Part shown: one piece after another, positions 43,701-54,871 of the stretch
How the letters are laid out: each line of letters begins with the position of its first letter
Position numbering within the stretch: the first letter of the stretch is position 1
Source of the DNA: Nothopassalora personata
Taxonomy: Eukaryota > Ascomycota > Dothideomycetes > Mycosphaerellales > Mycosphaerellaceae
Assembly: GCA_033816765.1 (NCBI GenBank)
Contig: CM066294.1
Location: 1,116,001-1,180,000, forward strand
Direction of reading: 5' to 3'
Length of the DNA stretch: 64,000 bases
Position numbers and translations under genes: made by a program
Notes under the pieces: model-generated
The model's database searches: none
Told to the model about the DNA's origin: nothing
Seen by the model: the letters and a program-made list of their open reading frames with translations, nothing else

Positions 43701-45461
43701 AGAGAAGGTGGCTACAGCCTGTATGTCCCAGAACCAGCTGAAGATGATGAAGGCAACACGGTGTATGCCCGCATAGTGAAAGCATTTCACGACGCCCCAG
43801 CCGCAGGTCACCCAGGAAAGACTAAGACCAACACCCTATTGAAACGCCACTATATCTGGCCAGGCATGACACGCTTCATACGCGAGTTCTGCAAAGGATG
43901 CACGACGTGCACAAACGTGAACCCAGTGCAGGATGCCGAACACGGATTGCTAGCACCGTTGCCAGTGCCACTCGACACATGGGACGACATCGCAATGGAC
44001 TTCGTAGTCGAGCTGCCCGAAGCACGCTGCACCGCAGATGGGCAGAAGTACAAAAACGTTCTCACAGTGACAGACCGCCTGAGTAAGGAGCGGCATCTGA
44101 TCCCAGTGCTCAACATGAGCGCAGAGTACATTGCGTTCATCTACCTCAAGTACGTGTTCAGCCGCCATGGGCTGCCTAAGTCGATCGTTACAGACAGAGG
44201 ACCCCAATGGCTTTCCGCATTCTGGAAGCGCCTATGCCAGCTACTAGGCATCAAGCGCAAGCTGTCAACGGGCTACCACCCCCAAACAGATGGGCAAAGC
44301 GAGATCACGAACAAGGCCATGGAGAAGTACCTGCGCACGTATACCAACTATGCCCAGGACGACTGGCCGGATTGGCTGCCTCTAGCAGAGTTCACTGCGA
44401 ACGACCACGTGTCAGAATCTACCGGATTCTCCCCATTCATGGCAACGCTAGGCAAGAACCCGAGGTATTCAGACGCAGAAGTCATGCTGCCGCTGGAACT
44501 CATGCCACACAAGCAGCGCCTCGATGCACAATCGGCGACTGCATTCGGAGCCCGGATGAATGAACTCAGGCAGGCACTCAGAGACGCCATGCAAATGGCG
44601 CAAGATACACAAGCGGAGTATGCCAACCGACGCAGGACCATAGCACCAGCATACAAGTTAGGCGACATGGTGCACATTAGCACCAAGAACTGGCACACCA
44701 CACGCCCGTCTAAGAAACTGGACTACAAGTATGCGGGTCCTTACCCGATCAAGGAAGTGCTGCCACACGACACATATCGAGTCGCATTGCCAGACTCACT
44801 GAGCAACCTGTATGACGGGTTCCACGCCAATTACTTGCGACCAGGCTACGACCCAGTCACAGGACAAGTCGTCCCTCCGCCTCCGCCAATCGAGGTGGAG
44901 GACGAAGATGGGTCTCACCAGGAATGGCACGTGGAGAAAGTCGTGGACTCGCACAGGTCGCTGCCGCCAGGGCGTGCGCCAGCAGGAGGAAAGGTCCCAA
45001 TCTACAAGTACTGCGTGAAGTGGGTAGGTGATAACGAGCTAACTTGGGAGCCCGCAGAGACTATGATTGCAACAGCAGCCGCCTCTGTCGCCGACTTCCA
45101 TCACAACCACCCTACGGCCCCTAGACCAGCCGGCTTCACACCACCGCTAGGATGGATTGCGAATGAGGAAGCACCATCTGATGACGCGGGCACCCTCAGT
45201 GCTGCGATGATTACGTCCAACCCAGTAACCGCAGGAGGGCCACGCGAATTGATCGCGCAGGTGCCTGTGGCTCTTCTGGCAGAAGACAACGGCTCGTATG
45301 AAGATGATGACCCGCCAGGCATGGCACCAACAAAGGTAACCGATGACTGTGACCGAAGCGACAAGCGAAATGGACATCAAACTTCCCTTGACACGGTGCA
45401 CAGGAGTGACCGTTTTGAAGGGGGGGGGTGGTGTGACGGCCCATGGCCGCACAGCGAGTGA
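40776..45461 (+). CDS. Element D Pol polyprotein (PR-RT-RH-IN-chromodomain)
   Basis: Open for 1561 codons from TTG 40776 (first ATG 40881), -1 relative to gag, so most likely made as a Gag-Pol fusion. The protease-like domain has DDGANSNY where DTG/DSG is usual. Reverse transcriptase holds YRALNALTIKSRYPIPL and YLDD (~586). RNase H begins ETDASDF. Integrase has an HHCC module (GHPGKTKTN, CTTC) and D/D/E in MDFVVE, TDRGPQW and SEITNK. The C-terminal chromodomain (~1385-1445: EWHVEKVVDSHR, YCVKWVGDNELTWEPAE) is well conserved; in chromoviruses it can direct integration to methylated-histone heterochromatin. That fits its place in a RIP-mutated nest. Confidence 0.92.
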   Translation: MSATTSGLDTNTSTSRPKSEGIGEGDLRISSHSLRMVHIEHNPVIGSHLVVPCTANGKYAFSFLDDGANSNYVDIVYARKNDLPLSKLDSPLALGLADMSTAKQMIEYRTELTLEINGHSEVINAWLTNLEYDIVLGRPWHDKHQPGLHYESGTMTLDSQHCKDNCLSGKEATWVQSVNDQDQNPVLTFQTHEELPSKYRSATVEEDDEGDVTWQHARLPLPADGEDTIKRMTTRGPGKVRRAAKRLEAKEAKAAVAAAVAAAAEAAAQQAEEPKKNIDIKEVNADYFVRLAKQKGAQVHLMYVYDPKVEQQRAGDSLAACAMTAHNMKTVAGGNCKMLSDEKTISRLNARAAAFIPASERVAPTLRSCKMHAQADVDKFMKVNDQEIDPKDHLMPTYHEFADCFSKKASEELPPHRPGIDHEIKLKPDAVPPFKRPYRMSKQEDEIIKHWTDEQIAQGKIRKNEGRADAASPCLIVKKPGGGLRVCVDYRALNALTIKSRYPIPLMQDTLNRIAGKKWFTKLDVIAAFNRIRIAKGHEWMTAFTTRYGQFECLVMPFGLCNAPGTFQAYVNDTLREFLDDFASAYLDDILIFSDTLEEHIGHVKKVLGRCRDAGLQLDIKKCEFHTQSTKYLGLIIGKDGISMCPEKVRAVQEWETPRNVTDVLAFNGFAGFYRRFIKNYSKITLPLTRLTKKDVPWQWTAECQAAFDGLKKAFTDAEGEILAVFQHGLETVLETDASDFVTAAVLSQRHNGILRPVAYLSKKMSPQECNYDIYDKELLAIVKAFEEWRPELAAGDIDDKDCVGSDCENFLADPSGKPVLVYSDHKNLEYFMTTKELNRRQARWAEFLSQFHFKIIYRPGVQGGKPDSLTRRSQDAIRKDEDDPRHTQQHRVLLGPELFMPNLLASRILQLAASEATGVVDEDLQRDIRSLYEQQEPQEALQQLAAGDKVKMLHRHKIDPKHAMAVDGMIYVKNREGGYSLYVPEPAEDDEGNTVYARIVKAFHDAPAAGHPGKTKTNTLLKRHYIWPGMTRFIREFCKGCTTCTNVNPVQDAEHGLLAPLPVPLDTWDDIAMDFVVELPEARCTADGQKYKNVLTVTDRLSKERHLIPVLNMSAEYIAFIYLKYVFSRHGLPKSIVTDRGPQWLSAFWKRLCQLLGIKRKLSTGYHPQTDGQSEITNKAMEKYLRTYTNYAQDDWPDWLPLAEFTANDHVSESTGFSPFMATLGKNPRYSDAEVMLPLELMPHKQRLDAQSATAFGARMNELRQALRDAMQMAQDTQAEYANRRRTIAPAYKLGDMVHISTKNWHTTRPSKKLDYKYAGPYPIKEVLPHDTYRVALPDSLSNLYDGFHANYLRPGYDPVTGQVVPPPPPIEVEDEDGSHQEWHVEKVVDSHRSLPPGRAPAGGKVPIYKYCVKWVGDNELTWEPAETMIATAAASVADFHHNHPTAPRPAGFTPPLGWIANEEAPSDDAGTLSAAMITSNPVTAGGPRELIAQVPVALLAEDNGSYEDDDPPGMAPTKVTDDCDRSDKRNGHQTSLDTVHRSDRFEGGGWCDGPWPHSE
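45417..45428 (+). other. Element D polypurine tract
   Basis: GAAG followed by eight G, three bases before the 3' LTR. Confidence 0.8.
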
Positions 45462-45592
45462 ACGTGGCGAGTTACGTGACCGGGCCCGGGCCGACCCGCG
45501 TGCCTCGGCTTGTATATTAACTTCTCGCGCCTCGCGCACCTCTTAGATAGCTTGTCTAACAACTTCGTACTACCTAAGCAGGTGCCCTTACA
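45432..45592 (+). repeat. Element D 3' LTR
   Basis: 161 bp; matches the 5' copy; followed by TSD AGGAG. Confidence 0.95.
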
Positions 45593-45597
45593 AGGAG

Positions 45598-48500
45598 GTT
45601 GAAATAATTAATGAAGTTAGTGCTTAAATAAGCGAAACTCAATTATTAGCTAAATCCGGGGTAACCCTAGGAAGGGGAAATGATACCTAAGTGAATAGAT
45701 TAGGGAACGATACTAATAAAGGACTGCCTAAGGATATGCCTATTAGTCCCGTAAACGCTCCCTTCGCACAAAGGAAGCGTATGTAGAATGCTAAGACTAT
45801 AAGGATTAATAACTACGCCCGACAATATAGTTTAGCTAGTAATGGCCCGGTTACAAAGGAAGAGGGTATTATCTACTAGATTAATTAGATCCTCTAGACA
45901 ACGTTTCCTAATGTGAACGCCTAAGATTAGTTTCGATATAGTCGCTAGTTCGAGGCTGCCCTCTTCGGTCGCGTTACTAACACCCCCGCTCTTTAGGAGA
46001 AGCTCGCTATAGTGCGACGCCTTATAGGAAAGGACCCTCAGGTTTGCACTAGACAAGTAGTCACCTATGAAGATGAACCTAAGTATAATAAGGAGGTCTT
46101 CCGCGAAGATAGTTAGGCCTAGTATGTCGGAGTGTATTTAACTATGCTTTACTCTAAAGGAGCGGTCCCTACTACTAAGCTTTATAAGGACGTTAAGAAA
46201 ATCGGGCTCTCTAGTGTCCTTAATAACTTTACTATAGTCCCTAGTCCTTAGGTAGTAGCGGAGTTCGGGATAAACAAGAACTAGATTAGGTGCCTAATTA
46301 ACGAGGGTTCCGAGGTAAATATTATCGGCTAGAGGAACGCTTATAGATTTAGGTTACCGGTAATGTCGAGTGCTTAGCTTACCTTTCGAGGTGCTAGAGG
46401 GCAGGCCTAGTTTAAAGGTGTTATAGGCAATTTAGATGTTTAGGTATTTAGGGTTCACTACTAAATAGACATGTTTATCTCCTCGGATCTAAACTTACTA
46501 ACAATCCTAGGACGTCCGTAGGCCCGTAAGGTGCGACTTACTGCCCGTAACTACGATAATAGTTCATAGGAGGGGACTATTACTAGCCGCAAAGGTAAAA
46601 GTGTTATGTTTACTACCCTAGTTAGCTCGGACAGGTATAGGACCCTTTAAGAACTGTTAAAAGCGTCGGGAAATGGAAGGGTAGGTTAAGTTACGGCGCT
46701 TAACCCACCGATTTACTAAAGCCGGATTTAATAAAATCAGTAAGGTTCTCGCACTATCTCGGAAAAACCTCGGACTTTAATTTACCGGTCCCGGGACCGG
46801 TAAATAGCTATAGTGAGGAAAACGGATACGACTACGATACGACGTATCTATAGGAACCCGGTAAGGCTCTAACGCCTAGCAACTATTCAGCTCACTTATT
46901 AGGATTGCTTAGGACTACTAGAGTAAAGGAACGAGTTGTAGAAATTGGAATAGGCGCGTTTAAGGGATATTCTATTACTAACGTTTATTTAGTTTAAGGG
47001 GATTGGCCTTCCGAGATCCTAAGGCAGTCTACATTAAATGCTTAGGCACGAAAGCAATAAGTAGGCTAACATATAGCTAATATTAGGATGCCGTAGGTCT
47101 TTACAATATACAAGCGTAAGGCGGACAAGAAGAAGCTAGTAGACGCGAGCGTTTACGAACGCCTAGAATCACGAGTTAAAGGAGATATAGAATAGAAGCG
47201 TAGGGCACTGTACCTAGAATCCAAGATGCCTAAAGGATAAGGACCGTTCGATAGGAAGTACTTAACTAAGAAATTCTTAAGTATTAAGCGAGGTAGCCGA
47301 ATTACTCTAGAACGACTTACCTTAATTAAGGTTAGCATTAAGCTATTACTAATGGAAAGGGCCTTATTCGATAAGATGCTCTATAACCGGGAGGCAGTCC
47401 TTACTTAGGATTTTAGTTATATAAGGCAAATTAGGCACGACGTTGTGCTACCTTAGAAGATTAACACGGTCCCTTATAGGCTATAGTAGGCACGCCCTAT
47501 CCGGCTACACCCAAGTCTTAGGGCAATTATTAAGCGCATGATTAGAGCCCGGATTAAGAATAACATCCTAGAATACTCATAAGGGGCATATTCTAATAGC
47601 TGGTTCCTAGTCGTAAAGAAGGTTAATGCCTCTAGAAGCGATGTGCCATATCGGTTAATTAACTTAGCTATGCTCCTAAATGAGGTTACTATACGCGATG
47701 CTAACATTCCACCGGACACGGATAGCTTCTTAGAGGATTTTGCCGGTTGCCGAGTCGCTTCACTTATGGATCTATTTTTAGGTTATGATTAGATTACTTT
47801 AGATAAGTCCTACCGGGACTTAATAGCCTTTATGACCCCTCTTAGCCTAGTACGCAACACGACTCTACCTTAAGGGGCTACTAATTCGGTTACTCAGTTC
47901 GTGCGTACGGTAATAAAGATTCTACTTAATTATATCTCGCATCGAGTAAAGCCGTTTCTCGATAACATCGGTATTAAGGGACTAACTAAGGACTATAGGA
48001 ATGCCGAAGTAGAGCCTAGGCTAAGGAGATGGGTCGTTAAGCACATCGTCTCCCTAGATCTAGTTCTTACTAACCTAGAGAGAGCTAGTGCGGTGGTTGC
48101 TAGAGGTAAATCCTAATAGTTATATAAAAAGCTCAAGATTGTTAGGTACGTTACTAGCCCGGATGGTCGCTATCCTAACCTAAAGGTTATAGCTAAGATC
48201 CTAGACTAGCCTACGCCTACCTATATTAAGGAGGTCCGCACCTATGTAGGGCTATATGTGTACTTCCGGATATAGATTCCCTAGTTCGTTATCATCGCTC
48301 GACTAATGTACAAGCTACTAAAGAAGGGCGCCGAGTTCACCTAGATAGAAAATGAGCAGTTCTCGAAAGAAGAGGTTACTAGATATCTTATGTAGGCTCT
48401 AGCCTTAGTCACCCTGTACTACTCACCTAGTGCTAGGTCCATCTTTATCTTAGTTAATACTAGCGGTACTAGATAGGGATGTATCGTTTCTTAAGAATTA

Positions 48501-50470
48501 ATAGATAGCACTCGACGGCGTCACCCGGTGCGGTATAAGAGTGGAATCTAGAACGCGTTAGAATCTAGATATGATGCTAGTAAGCGGGAATGCCTTAGGG
48601 CCCTTAAGGGGCTTAAGAAGATCTAAAGATATATTACTAGCGTTAATTTTGTCCTTAAGGTTAATGCTAAGACACTTGTATAGCAACTTAACCGGCCGGC
48701 TTCGGACCTGCCTAACTCGGCAATGGCCCGGTAGGTCGTATAGATTAGGCTATTCACATTCGAAGTGAAGCACGTTACGGGAGCTAGGTATACTAGCCTA
48801 GATGCCCTATCTCGTAGGCTCTCTACACCTTAGGAACCTAGGGAAGCTAACGAAGACGAAGTCGGCTAGATGATTAATAATAAGCTATTCGGGTACCCGG
48901 AGCCGGTCGATACCTACCCAGTTAAAATCTAGAAAACACGACATCTCGGGGACTAATATTCTAAAAGCTCTTAGTAACTTACTTAGGTTATAGAAACTAG
49001 GACCCGGCCCGATAGTGTTACCCGTGCTAAGTACCGGCGACTAGTAAAGAAGAGCGTCAATTTCTTTATCCGGGACTAATTGCTGTTCTTCTAGAAGCGC
49101 CGAGGAGCACCGTTATAACTTGTAATTAACGATAACGAGGCTTAGAAGGAGATCGTTATAGAATGCCATGAAAGACACGGTTATCGTAGCGCTAAGGTCG
49201 TGTATAACCTTATTTCCGATCGGTATTACTAGGACGGGTGCTTCGCCGATGTCTCTACGTAGGTTCGAAGTTGTGCTCCTTATAGGTTTCGCGAAGGTAA
49301 CTAGCGCGCTAGTAAGCTTCACTTATCGAGCCCTTAGGTTATTAGTGAGAAGTAGTACTCGGACCCCGTCTAGGTACATAAAAATAGATACCTCCTAGTT
49401 ACGCGCGAAGCACTTAGCAACTGGATCGAGGCTAGAGTAACGAGGGCACCTCCTAGCTCTAAGACGGTTACTAAGTTTCTATACGAAGATGTCTTCTATA
49501 GGCACGGCTACTATGCTAAAATTGTGCTTAATAACGCTACGGGTCATGCGGCTAAGGTTAAGCGGTTACTCGTAGGGCTTAGTATTTAAAGGATCCGAAT
49601 ATTACCGTACTATCCGTAGTCTAATGCTCCGGTCGAGGCTAGACACCGTCCGATTCTTATAGCGTTAGTAAAGCTCATAGGGAACACATACCGCGGATAG
49701 GAGCAATAGGTACCCGCTGTGTTATAGGCTAATAGGACTACGACCTGTCGTACTACTAGAATAACGCTAGCTTGGGTCCTATATAGCTATCGCACGATTC
49801 TACCAATTGAGGTTAAGCACCCGACGTAGGCGAATTACTAATAGGGATCGGTAAGAACGACTAAGGACCTACTTACTATACGTGCGCGTTAACTCTAGGC
49901 TCGAGACCTTAGTTTAGAAGAGCTACATGCTCGAAGGAAGCGACTAAGAGAACTTAGTAAGGACTACTTTAATTCTCACCGGAATGTTAACTCTATTAGT
50001 TTCTAGAAGGGCGACCTTGTTATAAGATTCGATAAGCTATATAAGGATGACTTCTCACGTAAGATCGGTTACCGATAGTAAGGTCTATATCGGGTATCTA
50101 GTGTCTCTAGGGAGTTTAGTACCTATATTCTTAAGGAACTTAATAGCACACTAATAAAGGGTGTTTAGGCACGAGAAAACCTTAAGCTAGTTCTAGAGCT
50201 TCGCCCGGATAACATAGGAGTACTAAACTTAGATAATAGGACCGATCTCGTAATAGGGGAGGGAGAAGTCGCTAATAGCGTCGCTAATAGCGAAGATAGC
50301 AGTAATTCGAACGAGATCAAGCCTATCGCCGACGAAGACGTGCTACCTGTAGGAGTTAATAAAAAGGGATCGTATCCTAAACCGGAATCTAAGAAGCTAT
50401 AGGTTAGGTCTTATAACCTTTCTATAGCCGAAATTTCATAGTTTAGTAGGATTGAGGCTAAGAACTAATT
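45598..50470 (+). pseudogene. Element E gag end and pol remnant
   Basis: Continues E after the D insertion. Protease-like text near 46290 (CLINEGSEVNIIG; the catalytic Asp appears as Asn, a RIP-type change). Reverse transcriptase fragments near 47580-48110 (NSWFLVVKKVNASRSDVPYR, VASLMDLFLGYD). RNase H near 48400-48830 with the VKHVTGARYTSLDALSRR end typical of Ty3/Gypsy. Integrase fragments from 49080 (VIECHERHGYRSAKVVYNLI, then YRHGYYAKIVLNNATGHAAK). Stops are TAG/TAA. A 26-bp palindrome lies inside the protease-RT interval. Confidence 0.75.
46780..46805. repeat. 26-bp perfect palindrome, element E internal copy 1
   Basis: A perfect inverted repeat with arms TTTACCGGTCCC meeting GGGACCGGTAAA. 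Its core lacks CpA and TpG, so RIP cannot erode it. Confidence 0.95.
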
Positions 50471-50609
50471 AGGTAGTAATGGCGTATAGAGTTCACTTTC
50501 CTTAGGTATGTATTACACATGCCCTTCAGTTTATTAAGCCGATTCGGTTATCTAGACTTCACTTCATAGGGTGTTCTTACCTTAGTTAGACCTTAGTTAG
50601 TGGAGTTAT

Positions 50610-50635
50610 ATTTACCGGTCCCGGGACCGGTAAAT
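50610..50635. repeat. 26-bp perfect palindrome, element E internal copy 2
   Basis: Identical to copy 1; lies between pol and ORF3. Near-copies with three mismatches lie in both LTRs at 35977-36002 and 55164-55189. Confidence 0.95.
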
Positions 50636-51059
50636 CGGATTACGTGATAGCGTAGCATGCCTCTACCGAATGCTTACCTAGGTGGTTACTAGCACTGGTT
50701 TTCGGTTACATGTAGGGTTATCGGACCTTTAGTGTAACCTTAATAGCACTACTCTTACCACTTATAAGACCGGTCTCGGCGCTGCTGCCTTATAACGGTT
50801 ATAGGGACATACGCTAAGAGGCATACTTAAGCGTAGCTCTCTACCTACTACTTCCTCTCTTTTTCTTTAAACACTAATACTATTACTAGAGCTACTAACA
50901 TATCTATCTACTACTATATACATTAGACGGTTCTTTAGCCTCTCTCTCTCTTTACGACCTTAACCTTCTTTAAAGCCCTACCCTAATACTAAGCTTTTAA
51001 AGCTTACTATTACTCTAGAGTAGCACCACGAGATAGCTAGCTCTTACGATCTCACTAAT

Positions 51060-54000
51060 AGCGAATCCCAGTTATTATAGCTTTAGCTAGTCTATCGTTA
51101 CGCCCGGCTAGCTCGAGCATAGCGCTTACTAGTACTGTTACTAGGCTCACCCGCCTACCTTAGACCTTGTTCGAGTCTCTTCGCCTACCGGATAACGTTA
51201 AACATGTCCTTACTAACACGAATACGCCGAAGTCCGCCGCTAATGTTATGTTCCGAGAGCTTAGTCCTTAGAAGCGGGTCGAGGTGTTAAAGAACTTCTA
51301 TAAGGGCTTCGAGAAGGTGTTCAAAGACTACTCCGTCTAGGTTAACCTATTTTTTGAGGAAGTTAAGAGCGGCATAGGCAAGAGCTACTAGGATGAATTC
51401 CTTAGTAATAAGAAGCTCGATGTCTTATTTCCTATCGTCGGTAAGATTCGTAAGACCGGTTTAGAGATTCGTAACCGAGAGAAGACTCTTCGAGCTACGC
51501 TTACCCGCCACTAGCTATAGTAGATAGACAATAAGATTCTTAATCGACGCGTTATCTCCGAGCTTTGTAGTACTAATAGCGGGCGCCGCTAGTTCACGGC
51601 CTTTATTAATAAGTACCTAGATTATAGTAGGGCTGTTAGTAGAATTTAGAGGGTGTTGAGAATATGCAGGTCATCGGGTTAAAGAGGTTGGGGTCTACCG
51701 GACCCCAACATGTGGTTGCCCCGCAACAGAATTACGTGGCTGGGTGACGTGGCTGGATCAGGGGTATAAGACTCATCCGAACAGATGAGTCTGCCTCTTA
51801 TCCTTTACATCCACATCCGCGATACTTGTTCATAGAGACACGCTATCCCATTGGGTCCTTCTTCGTCCTAAGGCAAGATTCCATCTTCCAGTGGCTGCGC
51901 AACTCGTACCTGTTCAAGAGAGGGCACTAATCTAGCGTATAAGGATCGGCCGTAAGGGCATAGATCGTAAGCGAATTCTAGAGCCTAGTAATCTTACCCG
52001 GTGCGATAGGGAGGCTAAAGCACGTAGTATTAATCCGCAATCGGCTAAGAGTAGGGAGATCATTAGAAGACACCGCCTAGCCGTCTATAAGGATAGCCTT
52101 CTATACTTTATAGAGGGTACTATTACTAAGAAGTCCGCGTCCCTAGAGGACAGCATAGATTAACCTAGACTATCTAGCTAGCAATAGCCACGTTAGCTAC
52201 TACCGGGTAGTAAAGGCAAAGGACGTGTAAAGAGTACTACGCTAACTCTACTAGCCTCTACCTAGCCTATAGTCCTATCGAGAGGCAGTCGCAAGTCGAG
52301 TCGACTTAAGTAGCTCCGTATAGGCGAGAGTATAGGTAAGGGCATAACTGCGCCTACTCGATCCTCGCCTAACCGAACGCTAGATAGCGCACCTATACGC
52401 GAGGGCAGTCCGCTAGGTACACCGGTTAGTACCCTACGATCCACTCCGGCCCTAACTAAGAATAGCAATCCGATACTTACTATGTTACCTTCGGCTATGA
52501 TTAGGGATGTATTAGTCTTTAAGGATTAGATCCTATAAGAAGACGAGGCCCTCCGGATTAAGCGCGCTAACTGCACCTATAATGAGCGGTACTGTAGCAT
52601 TAAGTTTAGAAACTCGATTAATGTAGATAGCATTAACTAGCTACCTAAGTACCGGATAGCGGGCCTTAAGATGCTCGAATATACTGTCTCGGACGTTCTT
52701 AAGAGGGATGGTAAGGTTAGCGCTATAATGTGCGATTAGTATGTTCGAGATTTCTACTATAAGGCCCTCCACTTCGTTACGAATCCCGGTATTACCGCTA
52801 ATACCCTATGTAAGCGCGCGCTTAAGGTCTAAGACTAGCTCTTTAAAGGCAAGAGTTTTTTAGCTATTAAGGTAAAGAATGGGTCGTGGTTTCGCCCTAA
52901 TAAGCGTAGTTAGAAGACTATTAACCCGCTTAGCTATCTCCGTGTTCGAGGTAAAGTCGGTACTACGAGTAGCATCGTTACGTATGCTAACTACAACTAG
53001 ATCCTTAACAAATTCGGTATTAATGAAGCTAACTAAGCCGATCTTAATAGTACCGGTACCTACATTAATAGTAACATGCTGTACTAGTACAATAACGCTA
53101 AACTAGTACCGCGGGTTAAATCAGTTAGAGAAATAATAAGTCGAGAATTCGACGTGTACCGATAGCACCTACGAGAATTGAATAAGGTTAGTAACGGCGG
53201 CGTCTGCTAGAACATGTAGTATTCTCTAAGCTAATAGATTATGCGATAAGACCCCGGGCTATAGCTCTTATAAGTAGCGCTGTACCCTTAACACTACACT
53301 CGGTTCATCTCCTTCCCTAGGCCTACGATTTTTAGCTTTAATAGGGCTTATTAGGGGGGTAACGCGAACACTATAGTGTAGCATACTAGGGTCGACTTAA
53401 ACCTCGAAATTGAAAACTACTAGACTAGTAACCGGCTTAACATACTATACTCTCTTAACCTAGAGGGCACTAGTAGGCCGGAGTTTTTACACGGTTTTCA
53501 TAAGAAAGGGAATGCTAGAGAGTTTATCTAGTAGTGCTAGATTAACGACTGCATAGAAGACGGCCGATTTAAGCATTTCTTCTCGGTTGGGGTCTAGAAT
53601 TACCTAAGCAAGAACAGCATTAGCTAGTTTAGAGAGGACCTAAGCGCTAGGTAAATGCGGGTAACTACTATAGGCGTCCTAATAAGGCAGGCCGTACATA
53701 AGAAGACGCTACGTTAGATTAACCCTTACTTTATCGAGATCCGCGACGACGACTATCTTAAACTCTAGAGAAGCTAGAGTATGCACTAGGTGATAGACCT
53801 CTATCGTGACTTTAAGACGCTAAGTAAAAGCGCTATAGGGTTTAAGTATCGACGCCTAGTACCCGGCTATCCTTTTCCTACGGCCGTACACCTTAGTAGC
53901 ATTAGCCCTCTATCCGATGCCCTAGCGGGTTTGAAGTCTTAGAACGACAACGAAGTTATCCTTAATGCTAGAAGGTAGCTTAATGCTACGGTCAGCCTAG

Positions 54001-54250
54001 ACTCGGAGCTCTTCTATAAGAAGATGCATAATTAGCGTGTCCGAGCTGTAAAATTGATAGACAAGTAGCTTAGCTTAGTTACTACTCTCGAGTAGATGTG
54101 CTTCATAAGCGAAGGGCGTAATAAGAGCTTCTTCCGCAACTACTATAGGAACTTTACTAACTAGCCACTTAGGGACGCGTCTAGTGAGACTAGTGTTAGC
54201 CACGACAACGAGTAGGTCTAGATAAAGGAGTTATGTGAGACTAAGTGGAA
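51060..54250 (+). pseudogene. Element E ORF3, large unknown protein downstream of pol
   Basis: A single plus frame persists for about 970 codons from ~51060 to ~54250. The 271 nt added by solo LTR I and its TSD shift the downstream coordinates exactly as expected. I checked the frame at 51191, 51629, 51927, 53301, 53733 and 54123. Stops inside are TAG/TAA at places where Gln/Trp are likely. Text is protein-like throughout (FYKGFEKVFKDYSV, RNREKTLRATLTRH, RFISFPRPTIFSFNRAY, PYFIEIRDDDYLKL, SLDSELFYKKMHN, FFRNYYRNFTN). No retroelement domain or other family is recognised. An envelope-like role is not supported: no obvious signal peptide or membrane anchor seen. Confidence 0.65.
51654..51919. 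mobile_element. Solo LTR I (un-RIPped) inside ORF3
   Basis: 266 bp, TGTTGAGAATATG to TTCAAGA (near-inverted ends TGTTGA/TCAAGA), flanked by TSD GAGGG (51649-51653, 51920-51924). Rich in CpA/TpG, unlike everything around it. Confidence 0.85.
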
Positions 54251-54321
54251 CTAAGTAGTTAGTGTAGGTCTATAGGCTCCTAGTTTCTAGTTAATTTCCG
54301 GCTATAGCTGTAGCCTATAGG

Positions 54322-54381
54322 ATTCTAGTTCTAATTCTAGTTCTAATTCTAGTTCTAATTCTAGTTCTAATTCTAGTTCTA
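54322..54381 (+). repeat. 12-bp tandem repeat, five copies
   Basis: Five perfect units of ATTCTAGTTCTA after ORF3. In frame they would encode a four-residue repeat (Ser/Asn-type). Confidence 0.95.
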
Positions 54382-54860
54382 ATGCTTCCGGTACAGGTAC
54401 TTCTAGTCCTTAGATCTTACTTGTTTCTTATAGTTACTTATCTTCCCTTAACTTACCTTCTAGCTACGCGGTAGATTCGTCTTTAGATTTATTAGGTTAC
54501 TAGTACTAACGCTCACTTGTCTTATAAGTGGCGTTTACGTTATTCGACTATCTAGCCCGCTCGATTAATGCTAACATAGCTGTCCATTCCCTCGCTAGTT
54601 TCGTAGCATGCGTTAGTGTAGTGCGACGGATGCGAGTCGCGGTTATTAACGTTATTATTACGGTCTCTATTAGAAGGATCCTTTCGATCTTTATAAACTG
54701 TCGCTAGTAGACCCTAGGACTGCCTAACATCTTATATGTTAAGCTAAATAGTAGGGTGAGCTACTATGCTGCTATAAGACCACCTTAGCTTATAGCGACT
54801 AATTGAGCTACCTATAATACCCGGGCTTACTGCTTTAGAACCTAAGGACAGGTTCGTAAT

Positions 54861-54869
54861 GGGGGAGGA
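54861..54869 (+). other. Element E polypurine tract
   Basis: GGGGGAGGA just before the right LTR. Confidence 0.65.
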
Positions 54870-54871
54870 TA

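Larger units (their letters stand above)
38191..45592 (+). mobile_element. Element D: intact Gypsy chromovirus
   Basis: 7,402 bp, 161-bp LTRs (38191-38351, 45432-45592) identical by eye, TSD AGGAG (38186-38190, 45593-45597). Inserted into the gag of E. Gag and Pol are open and un-RIPped; a canonical chromodomain is present. Recent insertion. Confidence 0.95.
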
